Below the pieces are notes generated by a model that made no database searches, was not told the DNA's origin, and worked only from the letters and a program-made list of their open reading frames with translations. From contig JAEZIJ010000208.1 in the NCBI GenBank assembly GCA_023436715.1, forward strand, positions 1-64,000: a DNA stretch of 64,000 nucleotides, read 5' to 3'. A program made the translations under genes and the position numbers. This DNA comes from Acidobacteriota bacterium (lineage in GTDB: Bacteria; Acidobacteriota; Terriglobia; Bryobacterales; Bryobacteraceae). Below, piece by piece: positions 9,718 to 17,432 of this stretch. Position 1 is the first letter of the stretch, and every line of letters starts with the position of its first letter.

Positions 9718-10535
9718 TGTAGGAATATCAGATCGAACAGCGCCGGCCGGCATTCGAAGTTTGCGATGATGATGTCGGCACCGGCGCCGGCGAGGCGTCC
9801 GCGCTTCCATTCATCGACCGACCGGCAGTCGGGCTCGTCAGTCGCCACGCCAATCGCGACGCCGTTGGCCTCTTTGACATTTTCGATTTCGACATAGCCG
9901 TCGCCGAAACCGAGGATTGTTGTGCATGCAAGACCAGGCTTGGCGAGGAGCTGCTGGATCAGCAGTTTCTTCGAAAAACTCTTGTAGTCGTCCAGCGCGC
10001 CGTATACTCCACCATCGAAATATTTGTCGACATCGAGTAATCGCGCCTCTTCCCGCACCAGGTCCTGGTCGGTTCCGCTGGCCAGGTACAGCGACAGGCC
10101 ACGCTCGCGGAGAGCAATCAGCAGGTCCCGCGAACCGGGAACGAGATGCCTTTCGGGAGCAACATTACCGGAGCGCAAATCTTCCAGCCGGCCGGCAATT
10201 TTGCAATGCAGAAGGTCAAGATAACGCCGCTTGTAATACAGGGGATCTTGAGGCTGGCCGCCCCGAAGTTCAATCTGGTGGGCCAGTTCAATCATCTGGT
10301 AAATCGTCTGTTTCCCTGTTAAGCGGTCCACCCAGTCCCGAACGATTGTCCGGATTTCTTCCTCGGATTCGCCCGTCTTGAGCTCGAGGAGAATCTCCAC
10401 CATCATCGGAACCATCACGTCCACCCACCCAGACCGGATGAGGGACAGCGTGCCATCAAAATCGAAGAGGCCGGCTCGTGCGCCGCGCGCGTCGAGTTTG
10501 GAGCCAAGCACCTCAATCGAATCGGTGTTTTTCAT
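9714..10535 (-). CDS. HAD-superfamily phosphatase
   Basis: A 273-residue haloacid-dehalogenase-type hydrolase. Motif I is FDFDGTLS with Asp25 and Asp27. A helical cap insert follows (about residues 40-130). Motif II is LASGT, motif III lies around SFSKKLLI, and motif IV is GFGDGYVEIENVKEANGVAIGVATDE. It is longer than the standard GmhB heptose-bisphosphate phosphatase and lacks that family's zinc-cysteine loop, so it would be a non-homologous replacement if it does the same job. It lies 49 bp after the ROK regulator stop and overlaps the next gene by ATGA. Confidence 0.78.
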   Translation of the reverse strand: MKNTDSIEVLGSKLDARGARAGLFDFDGTLSLIRSGWVDVMVPMMVEILLELKTGESEEEIRTIVRDWVDRLTGKQTIYQMIELAHQIELRGGQPQDPLYYKRRYLDLLHCKIAGRLEDLRSGNVAPERHLVPGSRDLLIALRERGLSLYLASGTDQDLVREEARLLDVDKYFDGGVYGALDDYKSFSKKLLIQQLLAKPGLACTTILGFGDGYVEIENVKEANGVAIGVATDEPDCRSVDEWKRGRLAGAGADIIIANFECRPALFDLIFLQ

Positions 10536-10584
10536 AGCGGTCCGCTACTAAATATAGTGCCAGGGAGTGAGTGAAAGCAAGCCC

Positions 10585-11820
10585 TCACCAGCCGACGGCC
10601 TGGTGACCAAACAGCCGGCCGAGCGCGAGCCGGACCGCGCCGTGCAGGAAAAGCTCTTCGGCGTTGTAACGTGCTGTCTGCACGGTCACCCGCAGCTTGG
10701 TGGAATCCAACTGCTGCAGGATTACAGGTTCAATGAACTGCCATGCTTGAGTCAGGCGGCCCGCCACGATAATTACTTGTGGATTCAACGCGAAAGCGAT
10801 ATTCGAAACACCAACCGACAGATACCGGGCAGTCTCGCCAATTGCTGCGACGGAGGCGGCCTCGCCGGAGTTGAGCGACTCCAGGAACCGGTCAAAGGAT
10901 TCCGCCGAGGATTCCAGACCTGGATTATAGCGGCGCAAGGTCGCTTGATTGCATACAAAAAGCTCCCAGCAGCCGAAACGCCCGCAGGAACATTTTGGGC
11001 CTTCCGTCTCAATCACCATGTGCCCGAACTCTGCGGATAGGGCGTGATCGTGTCCGCGGTACAGCGCGCGGTTGATGACGATACTCCCGCCGACCCCCAC
11101 GTCGCCGATCTCCAGGAATACGAAGTCCCTCAAGTGGTTCGCTTCAGCTTCGGCGAACGAGAGTTCCGCCAGAGCGGCCAGGTTGCTATCGTTTTCGGCC
11201 GTGGCGGGAAGACCGGTGCGGTGTTCCAGCGCCTCGGCAATGTTGAAATTCGAGTATTGGGGCAGAGCCGGCGACCACCGTATCAGTCCGCTTTCGCCAT
11301 TCACAGGGCCCGGAATGCTGACGCCAACCCTCGCCGATGCCGGGGATAGCCGCCAATGCCGGCGCAAACGGCGCACTTCGAGGTCGATTCTGTCCACGGC
11401 AGCGGCCGGACGCTCGGGGGTCGGAAAGGCAATTCTGGCCAGGAACTCGCCGGTCAGGCCGGCCAGCGCGACTGTGGTTTCCGAGGCCCGGATGCTCACA
11501 GCGACGACGTGGAAGCCGTTCTGATTCAAGTACAGGTGAAACGGCACGCGGCCGCGGCTGATTGGCTCCGCGCGTTTTTCGATCAACAGCCGCCGGTCAA
11601 GCAGGTCTTTAACAATGTCGGAAATGTTGCTCCGAAAGATGCCGGTAAGCTCAGAGAGCCGCGCCCGCGAAATCGGCTGATGGATCCGGATGAGATTGAG
11701 AACAATGGAACGGTTTACGTCCCGGACCATTGAAGGCGTAGCCGTGCGCAGGGTGCGACGCAGCCGATCAGCCGATTGCTTGCCTTCGGGGATCTTCGAA
11801 GATCGGCCTTTTCTCGTCAT
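10585..11820 (-). CDS. ROK-family transcriptional regulator
   Basis: A 411-residue regulator. The N-terminal winged helix-turn-helix spans about residues 35-95 (VLNLIRIHQPISRARLSEL, NISDIVKDLLDRRLL). A ROK sugar-kinase-like domain follows, with a GVSIPGPVNGESG loop and the zinc motif CSCGRFGCWE. The architecture matches NagC/Mlc/XylR-type repressors that sense a sugar or sugar phosphate. It is the first gene of the operon 11820-7214 and probably controls it, so the inducer should be the substrate or product of the four enzymes downstream. Whether the kinase-like domain keeps any activity is not clear. Confidence 0.88.
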   Translation of the reverse strand: MTRKGRSSKIPEGKQSADRLRRTLRTATPSMVRDVNRSIVLNLIRIHQPISRARLSELTGIFRSNISDIVKDLLDRRLLIEKRAEPISRGRVPFHLYLNQNGFHVVAVSIRASETTVALAGLTGEFLARIAFPTPERPAAAVDRIDLEVRRLRRHWRLSPASARVGVSIPGPVNGESGLIRWSPALPQYSNFNIAEALEHRTGLPATAENDSNLAALAELSFAEAEANHLRDFVFLEIGDVGVGGSIVINRALYRGHDHALSAEFGHMVIETEGPKCSCGRFGCWELFVCNQATLRRYNPGLESSAESFDRFLESLNSGEAASVAAIGETARYLSVGVSNIAFALNPQVIIVAGRLTQAWQFIEPVILQQLDSTKLRVTVQTARYNAEELFLHGAVRLALGRLFGHQAVGW

Positions 11821-11862
11821 GACTCATTGAGGATCGTAACACGACCAAAGAAAGCGTCAGGG

Positions 11863-11901
11863 ACCCTCTCGCCACCCCCGGCCCGGGCAGTGGGCGAGGG
11901 T
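11863..11901. promoter_or_regulatory. Imperfect GC-rich hairpin upstream of the ROK gene
   Basis: ACCCTCTCGCCAC (11863-11875) is nearly complementary to TGGGCGAGGGTG (11891-11902), with one bulged base. It lies about 40 bp upstream of the ROK start and downstream of the broken transporter. It could be the terminator of the transporter transcript or part of the ROK operator region. No clear -35/-10 pair was recognised here. Confidence 0.35.
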
Positions 11902-12062
11902 GTATCCACCGGGGCGGGTTTGGTCCGGAGACAGTGGGAAATGTCCCGCCGGCGAGAGACTGCGGCGCAGTTCCCGCTGGTGCGGACCACACAGTTTCCG
12001 AGGGTGTTTCTAATTTGTTTTCTCAAGCAACAAATAGCCATTTGGCACGTGAAATCCGCCGC

Positions 12063-13355
12063 CTACCCGGCCGCCGCCCAAGCCTTCTCGATTTCCTCCA
12101 GGGTCTTGTTCTTGGTTTCCGGAGCCCATAGCCAGGTGACGGCGGCTTGCGCGAGGGCCATCACCGCTAGGAATCCGAACGTAACACCCTTGCCGATCTG
12201 GTTGAACGCATAGGGGAAAAAGAGCACGACCACCGCGTTGGCGATCCACTGCGTCAGCACAGGGACGGCCATGGCCTTGCCGCGGATGTCATTCGGGAAG
12301 ATCTCCGAGACCAACGTCCAAAAGACCGGGCCGATGCATGCATGAAAGAAGGCCAAATATCCCAGGATCACGATGAGCACCACCGTGCCCTGGAAGCGGC
12401 CGGCCACTACCGCCGCGGCGAGCAGCGTCAAAGTGGCTGCCATGCCCACCGAGCCGGCGATGTAGAGGGGGCTTCCGCCCGTAGCGGTCAATCACCCAGA
12501 ACGACAGGAGTGTGAATGCGAGATTATTGAGTCCGACGACGAAGGTAGAGAACAGCGCCGCGTCGAGTTTCCAGCCGGCGGATCGCAGGATTGGGGGTGC
12601 ATAGTCGATGATGGTGTTGATCCCGGACAAGTGCACCAGGATGGCGAGAACAAAGCCGATCACCACCGCGCGCCGGATTCCCGGCTGCAGCAGATCTCGC
12701 CAGGCGTGGCGCTTCTCAGCCATGCTGGCGCGAATTTCGACGGCTTCCGATCCGGCGCTCGCACGCCCCGCAATGCGCTCCAGAATCGCCAAACCCTCCT
12801 GTTCCCGGCCGGCCAGAAACAGGTAGCGCGGCGTCTCCGGAGCGCGCAGTAACGCCGATTGGCCGTACCGGCGTTGCGTAGCAGGTAGTTGATGCAATAT
12901 GAGATCAAAACGCCAATCACTATGGACAACTGATACAGCGTCCCCATGCGTCCCCGCAGCGAAGGCGGCGAGACTTCCGCCACATACATGGGCGAAAGAA
13001 TGGATGCGCCTCCCACTGCCAGGCCGCCGAGGAAGCGTGCCAGCACGAAAGTCGTGAAGCTCGGTGCAACGCTGGTGGCGATAGAGGTGAAGAAAAACAG
13101 CGCCGCCACCCACAACAGAATATTCCGCCGGCCATAGCGGTTCGTTACCCGCCCTGCCACCGCCGAGCCTATGACGCAGCCGAACAGGAGCGAACTGAAG
13201 GCCCACCCCAGGCTCAAATCGGTCAATTGAAAATGCAGCGTCAGGAACGGACCGGCGCCGGTGATGATGGCGATGTCGAAGCCGAAGAGCAGTCCTCCCA
13301 ACGCCGCCGTGGCAGCCAGGAAGAGCAGGTAACCGAGATTGATCTTTCCCTTCAT
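12063..13355 (-). pseudogene. MFS sugar-porter transporter broken by a deletion and a frameshift
   Basis: The parts together form a sugar-porter transporter (XylE/GalP type). The N-terminus is intact from the ATG at 13355 (GAGGAC site in front), with GGLLFGFDIAIITGA, the NRYGRRN loop motif and FLGGLAVGGASILSPMYVAEVSPPSLRGR. Near 12850-12870 the reading frame jumps and about 15-20 residues of TM6 are missing before APETPRYLFL. The middle part (to WVIDRYGRKP) then loses frame again at a five-G run (12467-12471); removing one G restores LYIAG and the rest of the C-terminus (PETKNKTLEEIE). The two shifts cancel. It is either a pseudogene or an assembly error. Stop at 12063. Confidence 0.75.
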
Positions 13356-13452
13356 GGCGTCCTCATGGGTACTCCATTGCAATGGCATTGTCGGCTGCGC
13401 ATCGTTCACATCCTAAGCGATCCGAACGGGTTAGGCCGCCATTGCACACAGA

Positions 13453-13477
13453 AACACTGATATCGCAGTGTTAACAC
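13453..13477. promoter_or_regulatory. Nested palindromes, putative repressor operator
   Basis: AACACTG at 13453-13459 pairs with CAGTGTT at 13466-13472 around a 6-nt centre. The perfect 10-bp palindrome GTGTTAACAC (13468-13477) overlaps the second arm. The size and the central TGTTAACA resemble LacI-type or other sugar-repressor operators. It is 90 bp upstream of a -35 candidate for the TonB receptor gene and about 100 bp upstream of the divergent transporter start, so it could act on either gene. Confidence 0.4.
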
Positions 13478-13563
13478 ATTGAGCGAGCCCTCGGTATCAA
13501 GGGGCGACTGCTGGGCCGGGGCCTGCGGTACGCCTGGTTTCTCAGCATCCCAATAAGACGCTA

Positions 13564-13592
13564 TTGACAGAGTTCGGTGGGCCGGGTTATCA
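13564..13592 (+). promoter_or_regulatory. Candidate sigma-70 promoter for the TonB receptor gene
   Basis: TTGACA (13564-13569) matches the -35 consensus exactly. A 17-bp spacer leads to TTATCA (13587-13592) as a fair -10. This leaves an untranslated leader of roughly 105 nt before the ATG at 13707. Confidence 0.5.
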
Positions 13593-13706
13593 TCAACTGC
13601 AATTTCAGATCAATTGCGTGGGTGTGTGTTACGAGCACATCAGTATCGGTGTTTTGCCAGACGTGAGCACTACGTGGGAGTTCAGTTATATCGCAGGAGA
13701 GAATCT

Positions 13707-16700
13707 ATGCATTTGAAACGAATATTCCGGTTCGCGCTGCTGGTCGCTATTTCTGCTCTGATCCTAATGGCTCAGACCGGAAGCGGCACGGTGCAAGGCA
13801 TCGTAAAGGACACCAGTTCCGCGATCATCGCGGGCGCGCAAGTGGCCATCACGAACACGGCCACGACGGAGAAGTACACGACGACCACCAACAACGTCGG
13901 GTTCTTCAGCTTCCCGCCGGTCCGGACCGGAACCTATGAGATCAAGGTTGAGGCGCCAGGCATGCAGGCCTGGCAGGGGAAATTCCTTCTGGTGGTCGGA
14001 CAGACCGCCGAAATCAGCCCTGTTCTGAAGGTGGGGTCACTGGCGACGGAGATCACTGTGGCAGGGGACGTCGCTCCCCTGGTTACGACGACGGATTCGA
14101 CAATCTCGACAAACCTCGAGCGGACCCGCATCGAACAGTTGCCCCTGAACGGGCGCAGCATCTCCAATCTGGCCATGCTCTCCACGCCCGGCATGTTCAA
14201 CGGGCAGGACGGCTCGATCAACCCGATTCTGAACGGTCTGCGCGACAGCGTGGAAATGTACTACGACGGCGCGGTCCTGAAGAACCGCGATACCGGCAAC
14301 TTTAGCGGTCGGCTCCCCGGCCTGGACAGCATCCAGGAGTTGCGGGTTGAGACCAGCCTCTCCTCGGCCAAGTTTGAGCGGCCCGGGTCGGTAATCCTCT
14401 CGACGAGGAGTGGAAGCAACGACCTCCACGGAAGTCTGTTCGAGACGAACCGCAACAGCGCGATCGGGGTGGCCCGGCGGCGCCAGGACTTCTTCCCGAA
14501 CAACAAGCCCCCGTACTACAACCGGAACGAGTTCGGCGGATCCGTTGGCGGTCCCGTGTTCATCCCGAAGGTATACAACGGCAAGAACCGGACCTTCTTC
14601 TTCACCAACCTGGAGTACAACCGCATTCGCCAAAAGAGCACGACCAACACCACTATGCCGACGATGGCAATGCGGCAGGGCGACTTCAGCGGCCTGATCG
14701 ACAATATCGGCCGGCTTAACGTTATCTATGACCCGTGGAGCACAGGGGTAGGGCCTACATGGCAGCGGACGCCTTTTGCCGGCAACAAGATTCCGTCGAG
14801 CCTTCAAAGCTCTGTGTCGAAGTACCTGAACAGCGTCACCCCGGAGCCCACGAACGGCAATAACCCTCTCATTAAAGACAACTACTACGGGCCGGGCTTC
14901 AACGATACGAATGACTACATGTGGACGAGCCGTATCGACCACCGTATTTCCGATAAGGACCAGGTATACGGCAGATTCACGCTTACCAAGAACACGAACA
15001 CTTCCTCCAACGGCGTGCCCGCGACGGACCTGTCCGTGAACACCGTGTACGGCCTGTACAAGGACATCAACTTCGCCGGTAACTGGACGCACACCTTTTC
15101 GCCCACGTTCCTGAGCGAAACGCTGGTGACCTTTTCGCGTGAGAATAAGTTCACAGGCCCGCCGCCCACCGAGGGGGGCAATCTGGCCACCATGCTGAAG
15201 ATGCCCAACCCGGGTGAAAATCCGTTCATCGCGATGCACTCGTACAGTGAGGGCTTCAACCTCGGCCACTATGTCCAGCAAGCGCGCCAGAACATCACGA
15301 ACATTTTTGTGGCCGATCAGAACTTCACGAAGATTCTCGGCAAGCACGAGATCAAATTCGGCGCCAAGCTCCACCAGGAGTACATCCACGTCCGGATCGA
15401 CCAACCCACGTCGGGAGCGTGGTACAGCGACCAGTTCACCGCACTGTTGGACGCGGCGAGCGGATCGGCTTATGCCAAAGTCCCTCAGACCGGCCACAAC
15501 GCGGCGAGCTTCTATCTGGGGGCCGTCTCCCAATATCAGTTGACGTATAAGCGTCCCCCGTATCAGCTCCGTGATTACCAATATTCCGGCTACATTCAGG
15601 ACAATTGGAAAGTCACGCCCAGACTGACGCTGAACTTTGGTCTGCGCTACGAGAATTACCCGGCGATGTTCGAGAAGGACTACTTGATGGCGTCGTTCGA
15701 CAAAGCGTCGGGATCGGTAGTTCTCGGCAGAACGCTTGAGGAGATGTACGGCTTCAACGCAGCCAACCGAACCGCGATCTCCCAGTTTCAGGATCTCGGC
15801 GTGAAGTTTATGACGGCTGGTCAAGCGGGCCTTCCGAAAGCCCTGATACACGGCAACCCCTGGCTCTTCCGTCCCCGCGTCGGATTCGCGTACAAAGTGG
15901 GCGAGTCCCAAAAGCCTTTCGTGATCCGCGGCGGCTATGGGATGTTCGATTCCCAACTCGCGCTGCGTATGTGGAACAACACTCAAGGCAGCTTGGTACC
16001 TTTCGGGTATCCGATTCAGTATCAGGTCAACGATCAGAGAGTTGTCGGCGATGGCCTGCCGAATTATGCCATGCGGTCCCCTCTGGAGTATATGGCGGGC
16101 ACCGACAAATCGCAGCACGTGCTTGAGGATCCGAGGTACGTCAGGATCAACGGTGCGGTCGGCGTAGAGTACTCAGATCCCAATCAGCGCCCCAGCACCA
16201 GCCACGAATGGAACTTCTCGGTCGAGCGCGAAATCTATGCCAGCCTCGTCGCGAGCGCCCGCTACGTGGGAACCAAGGCGGTGAATCTGCCGCAGAAATA
16301 CAACTATAACGCCGGACCGGGCGACTACGTGTGGTACATGCGTACGGGCGAGCCGGTGCCTACCGGGACATATGCCTCAACGGCCAGGAATCCATACAAC
16401 CAGACCACTTACGGCTCGGTAAACCAATTCCTGAGGTCGGGTTATTCGAACGCAAGCGCTTTTCAGTTCGACGTGCAGCGCAGGTACTCCAAAGGCATTG
16501 GATTCCAGCTTATCTATGAGCTGACCAACGCGCTCACGAATTCGAGGACTGTCGGAAACGCCTCCGATGCTTCGCTCGTGCCTGCTACGAGCTACTTGCC
16601 GGGCGTGGTTCCCGACAACTACGACAAGCTTAACCGTATGCTTTACTACATGCGGGATAGTGCGATTCCGCAACACCAACTGAGGTGGAACTGGGTCGCG

Positions 16701-17396
16701 GATCTCCCGATTGGCAACGGCAAGCCGCTGTTCAAGAACGCTGGCAAGGCTCTGAACACCGTGATTGGCGGCTGGCAGCTTTCAGGCATCGGTTCCTACC
16801 GGAGCCGTTATTGGTCGCTGCCGACCGGCAACTGGGGTCCCAAGGGTAAAGTGGAGTACTACGGAACCAAATACAAGATCCAGGACTGCACGGGCGGCGA
16901 GTGTGTTCCCGGTTATCTTGCCTGGAACGGGTACATTTCGGCCCCGCTTATCAACAGGACCGACGCATCCGGAAAATGCACCGGAATTTGCGGTGTCCCG
17001 GCGAACTACACGCCGGCCGAGATGCCGCTGATTCCTTACGGCCAGACGCAGTTGCCGGCGAATGCGCCAAGCAACACCAGCCTCCCGCAGTACTGGGATT
17101 CCAATAACGTCTGGATCAAGTTGAACAACGGTTCCGTAGTCCGGACCGGCTACAACGACAACTACAACCCGTGGCAGAACCAGGTCCTGCCTGGACCATG
17201 GGCATTCAACCTCGACTCATCACTGTTCAAGAATTTCGCGCTGACCGAGGACGTGAATCTTCGGTTCAACGCGGACTTCTTCAACGTGCTGAACAACCCT
17301 GGCATGGGTACCCCCGGCGGAAACGGCATTATCAGCCTGAAGAATTCGTCGAATGGGGCGCGCATGCTTCAACTGTCACTTCGACTGAGCTGGTAA
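13707..17396 (+). CDS. Oar-like TonB-dependent outer-membrane receptor
   Basis: A 1229-residue receptor. A signal peptide is followed by a carboxypeptidase-regulatory-like beta-sandwich (about residues 25-110: GTVQGIVKDTSSAIIAGAQV), then a plug domain (IEQLPLNGRSISNL), then a long beta-barrel ending in the aromatic C-terminus LSLRLSW. This layout is common and highly amplified in Acidobacteria and resembles Oar of Myxococcus and SusC-type importers. The start is the ATG at 13707 behind AGGAGAG. The following beta-helix and hydrolase genes on the same strand suggest import of an oligosaccharide. The substrate is unknown. No SusD-like partner is present. Confidence 0.9.
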   Translation: MHLKRIFRFALLVAISALILMAQTGSGTVQGIVKDTSSAIIAGAQVAITNTATTEKYTTTTNNVGFFSFPPVRTGTYEIKVEAPGMQAWQGKFLLVVGQTAEISPVLKVGSLATEITVAGDVAPLVTTTDSTISTNLERTRIEQLPLNGRSISNLAMLSTPGMFNGQDGSINPILNGLRDSVEMYYDGAVLKNRDTGNFSGRLPGLDSIQELRVETSLSSAKFERPGSVILSTRSGSNDLHGSLFETNRNSAIGVARRRQDFFPNNKPPYYNRNEFGGSVGGPVFIPKVYNGKNRTFFFTNLEYNRIRQKSTTNTTMPTMAMRQGDFSGLIDNIGRLNVIYDPWSTGVGPTWQRTPFAGNKIPSSLQSSVSKYLNSVTPEPTNGNNPLIKDNYYGPGFNDTNDYMWTSRIDHRISDKDQVYGRFTLTKNTNTSSNGVPATDLSVNTVYGLYKDINFAGNWTHTFSPTFLSETLVTFSRENKFTGPPPTEGGNLATMLKMPNPGENPFIAMHSYSEGFNLGHYVQQARQNITNIFVADQNFTKILGKHEIKFGAKLHQEYIHVRIDQPTSGAWYSDQFTALLDAASGSAYAKVPQTGHNAASFYLGAVSQYQLTYKRPPYQLRDYQYSGYIQDNWKVTPRLTLNFGLRYENYPAMFEKDYLMASFDKASGSVVLGRTLEEMYGFNAANRTAISQFQDLGVKFMTAGQAGLPKALIHGNPWLFRPRVGFAYKVGESQKPFVIRGGYGMFDSQLALRMWNNTQGSLVPFGYPIQYQVNDQRVVGDGLPNYAMRSPLEYMAGTDKSQHVLEDPRYVRINGAVGVEYSDPNQRPSTSHEWNFSVEREIYASLVASARYVGTKAVNLPQKYNYNAGPGDYVWYMRTGEPVPTGTYASTARNPYNQTTYGSVNQFLRSGYSNASAFQFDVQRRYSKGIGFQLIYELTNALTNSRTVGNASDASLVPATSYLPGVVPDNYDKLNRMLYYMRDSAIPQHQLRWNWVADLPIGNGKPLFKNAGKALNTVIGGWQLSGIGSYRSRYWSLPTGNWGPKGKVEYYGTKYKIQDCTGGECVPGYLAWNGYISAPLINRTDASGKCTGICGVPANYTPAEMPLIPYGQTQLPANAPSNTSLPQYWDSNNVWIKLNNGSVVRTGYNDNYNPWQNQVLPGPWAFNLDSSLFKNFALTEDVNLRFNADFFNVLNNPGMGTPGGNGIISLKNSSNGARMLQLSLRLSW

Positions 17397-17432
17397 CGCA
17401 TGAAAGAGCGCCACTATGCGCACGGAGGCACT

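Larger units (their letters stand above)
13356..13706. other. Divergent intergenic region with operator and promoter candidates
   Basis: This 351-bp stretch separates the broken transporter (-) from the TonB receptor (+). I see no gene in it. It contains nested palindromes (13453-13477) and a -35/-10 pair (13564-13592), which are listed separately. The AGGAGAG ribosome site for the receptor is at 13695-13701. Confidence 0.6.

Noticed and set aside
7214..10535. A complete ADP-heptose pathway
   Set aside because: No HldC/HldE nucleotidyltransferase or HldD epimerase is present, and the HAD protein is not GmhB-like.
14037..16118. A 693-codon open frame on the minus strand
   Set aside because: It lies entirely antisense to the TonB receptor, whose protein is clearly recognisable; the antisense protein matches nothing I know and is a high-GC shadow.
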